32,355 nucleotides of DNA from HRBIN29 sp034431815 (lineage in GTDB: Bacteria; Chloroflexota; Dehalococcoidia; Tepidiformales; Tepidiformaceae), in contig DAOUCS010000007.1 in NCBI GenBank assembly GCA_034431815.1, positions 1 through 32,355 of the forward strand. The letters run 5' to 3'. The position numbers and the translations under genes are program-made. Below, piece by piece: positions 7,828 through 14,346 of this stretch (the stretch's first letter is position 1; each line of letters starts with the position of its first letter). Below the pieces are notes generated by a model. It had not been told where the DNA came from and ran no database searches. It was given only the letters and a program-made list of their open reading frames with translations.

Positions 7828-8124
7828 TCATTCGCGGCGCGGGGGGAGGTCCTTGGCGAGCTGTTCGTAGCGGCGGGCGTACTTGCCGACGTCGGGCGGC
7901 GGCCCCATGGCGGCGTCGACTTCCTTGCCCCACTTCGCCTCGGCCTCCGCGATCTTGTCTTTCAGCGTGAGATGCCTGGCGAAACCGCTCATCACGCGCA
8001 CCATCCGATGCCCACCGTCGGCGCCGGACGGGCACGGCGGGGCCGGGACGTCATCGCTCGGGCGGCGAACGAAGACCTCAGTGCGCGCGCCGCAGGCCGT
8101 GCACTGGAATTCGTAGAGCGGCAT
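7828..8124 (-). CDS. FmdB-type zinc-ribbon protein
   Basis: 98-aa protein beginning MPLYEFQCTACGARTEVF, the hallmark of the FmdB/CxxC_CxxC_SSSS regulatory-protein family (Cys8 and Cys11). The usual second CxxC is altered: the sequence reads PPCPSGADGGHRMVRV, leaving one Cys and a possible substitute His. The C-terminal half is a charged helical region (LKDKIAEAEAKWGKEVDAAM). TACGCT at 8131-8136 (minus) ends 6 nt before the ATG, so a leaderless transcript is possible. The gene lies 50 nt downstream of trxB on the same strand. Function in this family is poorly defined. Confidence 0.8.
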   Translation of the reverse strand: MPLYEFQCTACGARTEVFVRRPSDDVPAPPCPSGADGGHRMVRVMSGFARHLTLKDKIAEAEAKWGKEVDAAMGPPPDVGKYARRYEQLAKDLPPRRE

Positions 8125-8174
8125 GCGGGAAGCGTAGCGGATCCGCCGCGCCGTGGAAACGCCTCGGGCGACGC

Positions 8175-9122
8175 TCAGCCCTCAAGCGGCGGGGGGCCGA
8201 AATGCTCCTGCAGGTACCGCTCGGCGGCGATGGCAGCGGTGGCGCCATCGCCCGCGGCGCTTACGAGCTGGCGGGCCGCCTTCCAGCGGACATCGCCCGC
8301 CACGAAGAGCCCCGGAACCGACGTCTGCATTTCGAGGTCGACCTTGGCGTGCCCGCCCTCGTCGAGCTCCACGAGTCCGGCGAGCAGGTGAGAGTTGGGA
8401 ATCTGACCGATGAAGATGAACACCCCGGACGTGGGAAGCACCGACTCCTCACCGGTCCGTACGTTGCGCAGACGGACGCGCTCCACCACCTCGGCGCCTT
8501 CGATGGCGGTGACAACCGTGTCGAAGAGGAAGCGGATGCGCTCGTTGGCGAAGGCCCGCTGCTGGAGCACGGCCGAGGCCCGGAGCTGGTCCCGGCGGTG
8601 GATGACGGTGACGGAGCGGGCGAAGCGGGTGAGGAAGATGCCCTCGTCGAGCGCGGCGTCGCCGCCGCCGACCACCACGACGTCCTGATCGCGGAAGAAC
8701 GCGCCGTCGCAGGTGGCGCAGTAGCTCACGCCCTTGCCCGCGAATTCCGCCTCGCCCGGAACGCCGAGTTTCCGGTGCTGGGCTCCAGCAGTCACGATCA
8801 CCGCGGCGGCGCGGTAGTCGCCGGAGGCGGTGACGAGCCGGAACCGCCCATCGGGCAGACGTTCGATGCGTTCGACGCCTTCGTAGCGGAGTTCGGCGCC
8901 GAAGCGCTCCGCCTGCTGCTGGAAGCGCTGGGCGAGCTCCAGCCCGCCGACGCCCTCGGGGAAACCCGGGTAGTTCTCCACCCAGTCCGTGGTGGCGATC
9001 TGGCCGCCGACGAGCTCGCGCTCGAACACGACGGTGCGGCGGCGCGCGCGGCTCGCGTAGATAGCCGCAGTGAGGCCGGCCGCCCCGCCGCCGATGATGG
9101 CGACGTCGTACTCGAGGGTCAT
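8175..9122 (-). CDS. trxB: Thioredoxin-disulfide reductase
   Basis: 315-aa FAD/NADPH flavoenzyme that reduces thioredoxin. Motifs in order are FAD-binding AIIGGGAAGLTAAIYASRA, the redox-active centre CATC (Cys135/Cys138), NADPH-binding VVVVGGGDAALDEG with HRRDQLRAS, and the C-terminal FAD motif GLFVAGDVRWKAARQLVSA. ATG 9122 is chosen because AGGAGG lies about 9 nt upstream; the longer frame to 9191 adds a low-complexity extension. It follows trxA with an 85-nt gap on the same strand, forming a complete thioredoxin couple. Confidence 0.96.
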   Translation of the reverse strand: MTLEYDVAIIGGGAAGLTAAIYASRARRRTVVFERELVGGQIATTDWVENYPGFPEGVGGLELAQRFQQQAERFGAELRYEGVERIERLPDGRFRLVTASGDYRAAAVIVTAGAQHRKLGVPGEAEFAGKGVSYCATCDGAFFRDQDVVVVGGGDAALDEGIFLTRFARSVTVIHRRDQLRASAVLQQRAFANERIRFLFDTVVTAIEGAEVVERVRLRNVRTGEESVLPTSGVFIFIGQIPNSHLLAGLVELDEGGHAKVDLEMQTSVPGLFVAGDVRWKAARQLVSAAGDGATAAIAAERYLQEHFGPPPLEG

Positions 9123-9207
9123 GGAGACGTCCTCCTGAGGGAAGCTTGGCGCCGCGGCCGGCAGCCTCGCGTCCGCCGCGGAGCGGAGCATACCCGCGGA
9201 ATCGGGT

Positions 9208-9537
9208 TTAGGACGCCAGCACCTCGTCGAGCCGCTTCTTCAGGTCGCTCTTCGGCCGGAAGCCGACGATGGTGCCCTTGAGCTGGCCGTTCTTGAAGAT
9301 GAGCAGCGTGGGGATGCTGCGGATGCCGTACTTGGCCGGCGTCGAGGGGTTCTCGTCGGTGTTGAGCTTGAAGAAGTTCACCTTGCCCGCGTATTCGGCG
9401 CTGAGTTCCGCGACGACAGGAGCGATCATCCGGCAGGGGCCGCACCACGGCGCCCAGAAGTCCACCAGGACGGGCAGGTCGCTCTTCAGCACTTCGCTCT
9501 CGAAGGTGGCGTCGGTAACATCGCGGGGTTCGGCCAT
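9208..9537 (-). CDS. trxA: Thioredoxin
   Basis: 109-aa classical thioredoxin, the disulfide reductase of cytosolic proteins and partner of the trxB product encoded downstream. The active site reads FWAPWCGPCRM (Cys32/Cys35); the buried Asp (LVDFW) and the cis-Pro loop SIPTLLIF are present, followed by GTIVGFRPKSDLKKRLDEVL. ATG 9537 has AAGGAG 7 nt upstream; the longer frame to 9603 has no support and would run through the promoter. Transcription probably starts near 9592 from a TTGACA-18-TATGAT promoter (9599-9628, minus) that contains a CsoR-type palindrome. Confidence 0.96.
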   Translation of the reverse strand: MAEPRDVTDATFESEVLKSDLPVLVDFWAPWCGPCRMIAPVVAELSAEYAGKVNFFKLNTDENPSTPAKYGIRSIPTLLIFKNGQLKGTIVGFRPKSDLKKRLDEVLAS

Positions 9538-9564
9538 TGCACAGCTCCTTGGCGTGTCCCGCCG

Positions 9565-9592
9565 TTGACAGGGCGACGGCGGGTGGTAGGAT
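9565..9592 (+). promoter_or_regulatory. csoR promoter (TTGACA-16-TAGGAT)
   Basis: TTGACA at 9565-9570 and TAGGAT at 9587-9592 are separated by 16 nt. The predicted start, near 9599, is immediately upstream of the palindrome at 9602-9618 and 23 nt before the csoR ATG. It is one of the best consensus promoters in the window. Confidence 0.75.
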
Positions 9593-9598
9593 GGCCTC

Positions 9599-9628
9599 AT
9601 CATACCCCGAGGGGGTATCCGATGTCAA
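9599..9628 (-). promoter_or_regulatory. trxA promoter (TTGACA-18-TATGAT)
   Basis: On the minus strand TTGACA (9628-9623) and TATGAT (9604-9599) are separated by 18 nt, giving a start near 9592 and a leader of about 55 nt carrying the trxA Shine-Dalgarno. The -35 overlaps the first codons of csoR. The CsoR-type palindrome occupies most of the spacer. Confidence 0.7.
9602..9618. promoter_or_regulatory. CsoR-type operator (ATACCCC-GAG-GGGGTAT)
   Basis: This is a perfect inverted repeat with 7-bp arms and a 3-nt centre. The form TACCCC...GGGGTA, with G-tracts flanking the centre and outer A/T, matches known operators of the CsoR/RcnR family. It lies 4 nt before the ATG of csoR, a few bases after the predicted csoR transcription start, and between the -35 and -10 boxes of the divergent trxA promoter. 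Autorepression of csoR is the straightforward reading; repression of trxA-trxB is inferred from position. Confidence 0.75.
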
Positions 9629-9921
9629 CGGAGGGCTGCGCAAGTACTGCCGAAGCCGCCGCCGGGAAGGAGCTGCTCGCTCGCCTGGCGCGCGTCGAGG
9701 GCCAGATTCGGGGGTTGCGGCGGATGCTGGAGGAAGACCGCGCCTGTGAGGAGGTGCTCACGCAACTGCTGGCAGCGCGTTCGGGGCTCGAGCAGGCCGG
9801 GGTCCTCGTCCTGGAGCGTCACGTGGAGCGGTGCATCGTGGGCCAAGGGGCTTTGAACGCGGAGGCGCTCGCCCAGCTCCGGCGCGCGCTGCGGCTTTGG
9901 TGCGGCCACGTGGCGCGCTAG
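9622..9921 (+). CDS. csoR: CsoR-family metal/thiol-sensing repressor
   Basis: 99-aa all-helical DUF156 repressor. The Cu(I) ligand set of CsoR is intact: Cys42, His67 and Cys71, with exactly the C-x24-H-x3-C spacing of the copper sensor; the persulfide sensor CstR lacks the His. The N-terminal helix contains LARVEGQIRGLRRMLEEDR, the DNA-contacting signature of the family. ATG 9622 sits 4 nt after a perfect operator palindrome; no Shine-Dalgarno is evident. No copper ATPase or chaperone is nearby. The divergent neighbours are trxA and trxB, so the regulon may be thiol homeostasis rather than, or in addition to, copper export. Confidence 0.9.
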   Translation: MSTEGCASTAEAAAGKELLARLARVEGQIRGLRRMLEEDRACEEVLTQLLAARSGLEQAGVLVLERHVERCIVGQGALNAEALAQLRRALRLWCGHVAR

Positions 9922-9944
9922 CGTGCAGCCGGCGCTCGACGGGA

Positions 9945-9950
9945 TACAAT
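9945..9950 (+). promoter_or_regulatory. -10 box TACAAT upstream of the HNH gene
   Basis: TACAAT lies 59 nt before ATG 10010 in the gap after csoR, giving a leader of about 50 nt with a GGGAGG ribosome-binding site. No strong -35 is visible. Confidence 0.45.
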
Positions 9951-10009
9951 GAGGCCAGCATGAGGGCAGGCAGCGAAGGAGCGGGCTGAGCGTTCGCAGG
10001 GAGGCGGCC

Positions 10010-10540
10010 ATGACCGGCCAGGCGGTGCTCGTGCTGAACCAGAACTACGAACCGCTGAGCGTGTGTCCGGTCCGGCGCGCCATCGTCCTGGTGCTACGGG
10101 GGAAGGCTGAGATCGTCGAGACGAGCCGCGAGGTCATCCGCACCGCATCCCGGGTGTTCCCGCTCCCTTCGGTCATCCGCTTGGTGAACTTTATCCGGCG
10201 GCCGCGGCCGAAAGTGCGCCTGACCCGCCGCGAGGTGTTCGAACGGGACGGCTGGCAGTGCCAGTACTGCGGCAAGGTGACGCGCGACCTCACCCTGGAT
10301 CACGTCGTGCCCCGGCACCGGGGCGGGGAACACACCTGGGAGAATCTGGTGAGCGCTTGCCGCGCCTGCAACCACCGGAAGGCGGGGCGAACCCCGGAAG
10401 AAGCGCGCATGCGTTTGCTGCGGGAGCCGGCGCCGCCCCGAGTTTCGCTGTACCACGCCTTCCTGCCCTACCTGGTCGGCCGCCACGAGTGGCGGAAGTT
10501 CGTGCCGGGGTTCGAGCCGGCCAGCTCGGCCGCCGGGTGA
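10010..10540 (+). CDS. HNH endonuclease domain protein
   Basis: 176-aa protein with a beta-beta-alpha-metal HNH nuclease core. The zinc Cys pairs are CQYC (in ERDGWQCQYCGKV) and CRAC, enclosing the catalytic LDHVVPRHRGGEHTWENLVSA. The N-terminus, AVLVLNQNYEPLSVCPVRRA, is typical of a widespread chromosomal HNH family of unclear role, not of homing or restriction enzymes. ATG 10010 has GGGAGG about 6 nt upstream. The split-barrel gene follows after 10 nt, suggesting co-transcription. No methyltransferase or phage gene is nearby, so restriction or mobility functions are unlikely. Confidence 0.9.
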   Translation: MTGQAVLVLNQNYEPLSVCPVRRAIVLVLRGKAEIVETSREVIRTASRVFPLPSVIRLVNFIRRPRPKVRLTRREVFERDGWQCQYCGKVTRDLTLDHVVPRHRGGEHTWENLVSACRACNHRKAGRTPEEARMRLLREPAPPRVSLYHAFLPYLVGRHEWRKFVPGFEPASSAAG

Positions 10541-10550
10541 CGCCGCAGCC

Positions 10551-11036
10551 ATGAACGAAGGAGGCGCGACGACCGCGGCCGAGGAACGGGCGATCATCCT
10601 CCGCGAGGCGGCTGCTTTTGGCCGCGAACAGCTCGGCGGCACGCTCGCGACTATGCACGCCGAAGATGGCACACCGTACGTCACGTTCGTCTTCTTCCAC
10701 ATGGAGGACGACGGCACCATCGTTTTCGGGAGCCAGCCGGGCACGCAGCACGCGCGGAACCTGGCCGCCACACCAGAAGTGTCGTTCCTCATCGATAACC
10801 GCGAGGTCATCCGCGAGGACTGGCGGCGCTTCACCCGCATCGTGGTCGAGGGGCGGGCCGAGCGCGTGCTCCCTTCCGATCCGCGGTACGAACGCTTCCT
10901 CCAGGGCTTCCGCGCCAAGCACCGTCCCGCGGCCGATTTCGCTGCCAGCTTCGCGCTCTACTGCATCGTGCCGCGACGCTTGGTGCTGATGCGGGGCCTC
11001 GGCGGGGAACGCCGCGCGGTGGAGTTCGACGAGTAG
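10551..11036 (+). CDS. FMN-binding split-barrel protein (pyridoxamine 5'-phosphate oxidase-like)
   Basis: 161-aa protein of the PNPOx-like split-barrel superfamily, which binds FMN, F420 or haem. Typical blocks are GTLATMHAEDGTPYVTFVFF, DGTIVFGSQPGTQHARNLA, PEVSFLID and RFTRIVVEGRAERV. The C-terminal domain of true PdxH is absent, so a biosynthetic B6 role is unlikely; general flavin or deazaflavin reductase or haem-utilisation-type roles are possible. The gene sits between the HNH gene (10 nt gap) and folC (20 nt gap) in one plus-strand run. Confidence 0.85.
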   Translation: MNEGGATTAAEERAIILREAAAFGREQLGGTLATMHAEDGTPYVTFVFFHMEDDGTIVFGSQPGTQHARNLAATPEVSFLIDNREVIREDWRRFTRIVVEGRAERVLPSDPRYERFLQGFRAKHRPAADFAASFALYCIVPRRLVLMRGLGGERRAVEFDE

Positions 11037-11056
11037 GCCTACGGGGGAGCCGCCCT

Positions 11057-12394
11057 TTGGAGTACGACGAAGCGCTCCGGTACATCCTGTCGTTCACGGA
11101 TATGGAGCGGGGTGTCCAGGTCTCGAGCAGCCCCGCCCAGAGCATCGAGTCGATGCGGTCGCTCCTCGCGCGGCTCGGGAACCCGCAGATGGGACGGCGG
11201 ACGATCCACGTGACCGGCTCGAAGGGGAAGGGCAGCATCAGCACGATGGTCGATGCCATCCTCCGCGAAGCCGGCTTCCGGACGGCGCTATACACGAGCC
11301 CCCACCTGCATTCCTTCACCGAGCGGATCGCCATCGACGGCCTGCCCGTCGACGAGGACGTCTTCGCCCGGGGCATCGAGGCCATTCGGCCCGCCGTCGA
11401 GGCCGAGCAGGCCGCAACCGGGGGCAATGTCAGCACCTTCGGCATCCTGACGGCGCTCTTCTTCTGGCTCGCGCGGGAAGCCGGTGCTCAGTGGCAAGTG
11501 GTGGAAGTGGGGATCGGCGGCACGTGGGACGCAACGAACGTCTTCGAGCGGGTGGACGCGGCGATCATCGGACCGGTCTCGCTGGAGCACACCCACATCC
11601 TCGGCCCGACACCGGAGGCCATCGCGCGGGATAAGTCCGGCATCGTCAAGCCGGGGTGCGTCTGCATCCTCGCCCCCCAGCGGTCCCCGGGGGTCACGGA
11701 CGTCGTCCGGGAGCGGTGCGCGGCGGTGGGGGCGAAGCTCGTCGAGGTGGCTGCGAAGTACCGTGCGGAGCGCGGGGAACACCACCCCTGGGGCCAGGCG
11801 TTCACCGTGGAAGGGCCGGGCGGCCGGCACCTGCTGCGAACGCCGCTCCTGGGCTGGCACCAAGCGGAGAACGCGATGACGGCGGTTGCGGCTGGTGAGG
11901 CGCTGGCCGCGCGGGGCGTGCCCATCACCCCGGCCGCCATCGCCGAGGGGATCGCCCGGGCGCGCATTCCGGGGAGGCTCGAAGTCATGGGGCAGCGGCC
12001 CCTGCTCGTCGCCGACGGGGCGCACAACGCCGAGAGCGCCGCGGCCCTCGTACGCGCACTGCGGGAGTACTTCACCTGGCGGCGCTGCTTCGTGGTCGTG
12101 GGGTGCACGGCCGACAAGGACGTTCGCGGGATCGGGAGGGAGCTCTCTCGCATCGCCGACCTCCTCATCTGCACCCGGTTCGCAAACCCGCGGGCGCTGG
12201 ACCCGTACGTGCTCATCCAGGAGATAGGATTCCTGGGGCCGGCCGCCGTCGCCGAGGAGAGCGTCGCCGCGGCCATCGAGACAGCCCGCCACCATGCCCG
12301 CGAAGACGACCTCATCGTCGTGACGGGCTCGCTGTACGTGGTCGCCGAGGGGCGAGCGCACGTCCTCGGCGATGCAGCCCGCACCCGCCGGTAG
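11057..12394 (+). CDS. folC: Folylpolyglutamate synthase / dihydrofolate synthase
   Basis: 445-aa Mur-ligase-family enzyme that adds glutamate to folates (and may make dihydrofolate from dihydropteroate). The ATP-binding loop reads VTGSKGKGSIS (usual family form GTNGKGS). Further blocks are TSPHLHSFTERI, VVEVGIGGTWDATNVF, the SLEHTHILGPTPEAIARDKSGIVK box and LVADGAHNAESAAALVRAL in the C-terminal domain. The start is TTG 11057 with GGGGAG about 8 nt upstream; no better in-frame ATG fits the family N-terminus. It ends 14 nt before rimI. Confidence 0.93.
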   Translation: MEYDEALRYILSFTDMERGVQVSSSPAQSIESMRSLLARLGNPQMGRRTIHVTGSKGKGSISTMVDAILREAGFRTALYTSPHLHSFTERIAIDGLPVDEDVFARGIEAIRPAVEAEQAATGGNVSTFGILTALFFWLAREAGAQWQVVEVGIGGTWDATNVFERVDAAIIGPVSLEHTHILGPTPEAIARDKSGIVKPGCVCILAPQRSPGVTDVVRERCAAVGAKLVEVAAKYRAERGEHHPWGQAFTVEGPGGRHLLRTPLLGWHQAENAMTAVAAGEALAARGVPITPAAIAEGIARARIPGRLEVMGQRPLLVADGAHNAESAAALVRALREYFTWRRCFVVVGCTADKDVRGIGRELSRIADLLICTRFANPRALDPYVLIQEIGFLGPAAVAEESVAAAIETARHHAREDDLIVVTGSLYVVAEGRAHVLGDAARTRR

Positions 12395-12404
12395 GCCGGC
12401 GCGG

Positions 12405-12410
12405 TACGAT
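12405..12410 (+). promoter_or_regulatory. -10 box TACGAT at the rimI start
   Basis: TACGAT overlaps the annotated ATG 12409 and ends 7 nt before an in-frame GTG at 12418. If the box is used, the GTG would be a leaderless start and the ATG would not be in the transcript. Confidence 0.4.
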
Positions 12411-13026
12411 GCGAGACGTGGCATACCTCAGCACCGCTCCGCTCCTCGCCACCCTCCGGCCGATGCGGCTCGAAGACGCGGCCGCGGCGGCGGCCATCGA
12501 ACAGGCTTCCTTCGAGCGCGGGTGGACGCCGGCGGCGTTTCGGCGCGAGCTCGCGGAGAACCGGGTCGCCAGGTACGCCGTCGCGCTGGTCGGCGGAGAG
12601 GTCGCGGCCTTCGCAGGGCTCTGGGTGGTTCTCGACGAGGGCCACGTCGTCACTGTCGCAGTGGCGCCGCAGTGGCGGCGGCGCGGGTTGGGGCGGCTGA
12701 TGGTCCACACACTCGGCGCCATCGCCCTCGGACACGACCTCGACTCGTTGACGCTGGAGTGCCGCCCTTCGAACGAAGCGGCCCGAGCGCTGTACCGGAA
12801 GTACGGCTTCTACGAAGTGGGCCGAAGGAAGCGGTACTACGCCGACGGCGAAGACGCCCTCATCATGAGCACAGAGTCGCTGCGGAGCCCTTCCTATCAG
12901 GCGCGGTTGGCCCGGCTCGAGGCGGAGCTGGAGGCGCTCATCCCTGGCTCAGCGGCCCAGGTGCGCGCCGCCCGCGACTGGGAGTGGCCTCAGGCTCAGG
13001 CAGAGGGGAGCTCGGCCAGCAGCTGA
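12409..13026 (+). CDS. rimI: GNAT acetyltransferase, RimI-like (ribosomal protein S18 alanine N-acetyltransferase)
   Basis: Protein of 205 aa (202 from GTG 12418) with RimI-type motifs: RPMRLEDAAAAAAIEQASF, VVTVAVAPQWRRRGLGRLMV (acetyl-CoA loop R-R-x-G-x-G), LECRPSNEAARALYRKYGF and a YY-ADGEDALIM end. RimI acetylates the N-terminus of S18. A C-terminal extension of about 45 residues (YQARLARLEAELEAL...) goes beyond the usual 150-residue length and looks like an amphipathic helix. The 3' end overlaps a minus-strand gene by 31 nt. The start is ambiguous: no Shine-Dalgarno precedes either candidate. Confidence 0.82.
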   Translation: MRDVAYLSTAPLLATLRPMRLEDAAAAAAIEQASFERGWTPAAFRRELAENRVARYAVALVGGEVAAFAGLWVVLDEGHVVTVAVAPQWRRRGLGRLMVHTLGAIALGHDLDSLTLECRPSNEAARALYRKYGFYEVGRRKRYYADGEDALIMSTESLRSPSYQARLARLEAELEALIPGSAAQVRAARDWEWPQAQAEGSSASS

Positions 13027-13328
13027 CGGAGCACTGCTTCCGCCCTATCGAGGCGGGCGAGAATGCCCCACGGACCGTGGATGTTGAGCGTCATGTTCTC
13101 TTCCAGGCCCCGTACACCCGGCAGGCGTCCGCGCTTCAACACCGCTTCCGCGTACCGTGCGAATTCGGGCGAATCGGGGCCGTACATCGCCTCGAGTACT
13201 TCGCGGGCGCGGTTCTCCCACAGGTCGTAGTCGAACGGGTTGGGACCGGACCCGCGCAGGGCGGCGATCCCCTTGAGCAGTTCTTCCAGGCGGGCACGGG
13301 CGCGCGCAGGGTTGGAACGGGCGGGCAT
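12996..13328 (-). CDS. Uncharacterised 110-aa protein
   Basis: No family is recognised. The product is soluble and helical. A basic N-terminus (MPARSNPARARARLEELL) is followed by GSGPNPFDYDLWENRAREVL, then YGPDSPEFARYAEAVLKRGR and an ordered end (MTLNIHGPWGILARLDRAEA). Its composition and GC-rich third positions look like a real gene. ATG 13328 lies 6 nt after TACCAT (minus 13340-13335) with no Shine-Dalgarno, matching the leaderless pattern seen elsewhere. Its last 31 nt overlap the end of rimI on the opposite strand. It follows another unknown minus-strand gene by 41 nt. Confidence 0.65.
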   Translation of the reverse strand: MPARSNPARARARLEELLKGIAALRGSGPNPFDYDLWENRAREVLEAMYGPDSPEFARYAEAVLKRGRLPGVRGLEENMTLNIHGPWGILARLDRAEAVLRQLLAELPSA

Positions 13329-13334
13329 GAGGGA

Positions 13335-13340
13335 ATGGTA
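13335..13340 (-). promoter_or_regulatory. -10 box TACCAT (leaderless-type) for the 110-aa gene
   Basis: TACCAT on the minus strand ends 6 nt before ATG 13328. There is no Shine-Dalgarno in between. Confidence 0.4.
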
Positions 13341-13369
13341 CGCTGCGCGCTGAGCAGGGGCCAGGCCAG

Positions 13370-13777
13370 TTAGGCCGCCGCCTCCAGGGCCGCCAGCAGG
13401 TCGCCCATGGAGAGGAAGACAGCCCGTACCGTGCCGCCTTCGGGCGAGGCGAGGCGGGCGTCGCGGACGAAGCCGAGCAGCTCGCGTTCGCCGCGCGGTC
13501 CGAGGTATTCGCCGAGCGGCCGGATCCCGAGCGCCGTCGAGCAGCGTGGGTGTCCCTGGTGGCCGTGGCACGAGAGGGCGAGGGCCACGTGGTCGACGCC
13601 GTACGGCCGGCGCATGCCCGCGCCGCACTCCGCCATCCAGGCCCGCACCGCTTCGACGAAGGCCCCTTCCGCGCCGGGCTCGGGGAGAGGCCACGAGGCC
13701 TCGCGCACCCCGACGCCGCGGCGCACGAGCTGCCGTACCGTTCCTGCTGCGCGCTGTTGTCGGAACGAACCGAGCAC
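13370..13777 (-). CDS. Uncharacterised Cys/His-motif protein (135 aa)
   Basis: I do not recognise a family. From GTG 13777 the protein is 135 aa with a central CHGHQGHPRC cluster (Cys70, His71, His73, His76, Cys79), a plausible metal-binding site. It continues with ALGIRPLGEYLGPRGEREL and ends in an amphipathic segment (VRAVFLSMGDLLAALEAAA). The start is uncertain: the frame is open much further upstream, but that extension has no gene-like features and would run antisense through the zincin gene. No ribosome-binding site is visible, and the nearest -10-like box (GATCAT, 6 nt upstream) is poor. The 110-aa gene follows on the same strand. Confidence 0.55.
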   Translation of the reverse strand: MLGSFRQQRAAGTVRQLVRRGVGVREASWPLPEPGAEGAFVEAVRAWMAECGAGMRRPYGVDHVALALSCHGHQGHPRCSTALGIRPLGEYLGPRGERELLGFVRDARLASPEGGTVRAVFLSMGDLLAALEAAA

Positions 13778-13859
13778 GTTGGAATGATCGGCGGAAAGCG
13801 CGCGCTGGCGGGTAGCCAAGCGGTAAACGATTGCGTCGCATTGGGGGACAGCCGCCGGG

Positions 13860-13865
13860 TACGAT
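13860..13865 (+). promoter_or_regulatory. -10 box TACGAT for the minimal zincin gene
   Basis: TACGAT ends 8 nt before ATG 13874. There is no Shine-Dalgarno between them, as expected for a leaderless or near-leaderless mRNA. Confidence 0.5.
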
Positions 13866-13873
13866 GGCCCTCG

Positions 13874-14284
13874 ATGGATGATCTCCGCCGGGAGCGTGTG
13901 CGCGCCTTCCGGGCTCGCCGGGCGCATTTCCGGCGGCTGGTGCGCGAAGCCGTCGCATCCCTCCCGCCGGAGCTCCTGGCGCGCATCGAGAACGTCGATA
14001 TCGTCGTCGAGCAGCGCCCCACGGCAGCCGATAGGAAGCTGGCGGGGGTGCCGCCAGGGCAGCTCCTGCTGGGCTTGTACCACGGGATCCCGCTCCCCCG
14101 GCGGGGATCGCAGGGGTACAACCTCGTGCCGCCCGACAAGATCTCCATCTACCAGGAGCCCATCGAGTCGATCTGCCGGACCGACGACGAAATTCGCGAG
14201 CAGGTGAGGATTACCGTCCTCCACGAACTGGCGCACTACTTCGGGATCGACGACGACCGGCTGGAAGAACTCGGATTGGGCTAG
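13874..14284 (+). CDS. Minimal zincin-type metallopeptidase family protein
   Basis: 136-aa protein of the small bacterial zincin family (PF06262-like). The zinc site is VLHELAHYFGIDDDRLEELG near the C-terminus, i.e. HExxHxxGIDD, with the two His as ligands, Glu as base and a downstream Asp as likely third ligand. The preceding region (LLGLYHGIPLPRRG, LVPPDKISIYQEPI) is also typical of the family, in which the fold is conserved but in vivo substrates are largely unknown. ATG 13874 is supported by TACGAT 8 nt upstream; the longer plus-strand frame from 13550 has no gene-like N-terminus. It is followed by the LCP gene 62 nt later. Confidence 0.88.
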   Translation: MDDLRRERVRAFRARRAHFRRLVREAVASLPPELLARIENVDIVVEQRPTAADRKLAGVPPGQLLLGLYHGIPLPRRGSQGYNLVPPDKISIYQEPIESICRTDDEIREQVRITVLHELAHYFGIDDDRLEELGLG

Positions 14285-14346
14285 GGCAACGACCCACGGC
14301 CGCGCGTTGACCCAAGCCTGGAGCGGCCGTACGGTCGAGACTGTCG

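Noticed and set aside
10010..10540. HNH gene as a restriction, homing or phage nuclease
   Set aside because: No methyltransferase, integrase, terminase or intron-like context; the N-terminus matches a chromosomal HNH family.
13550..13873. Plus-strand extension of the zincin gene upstream of ATG 13874
   Set aside because: The extension is compositionally odd, antisense to the Cys/His-motif gene, and the TACGAT box favours the short form.
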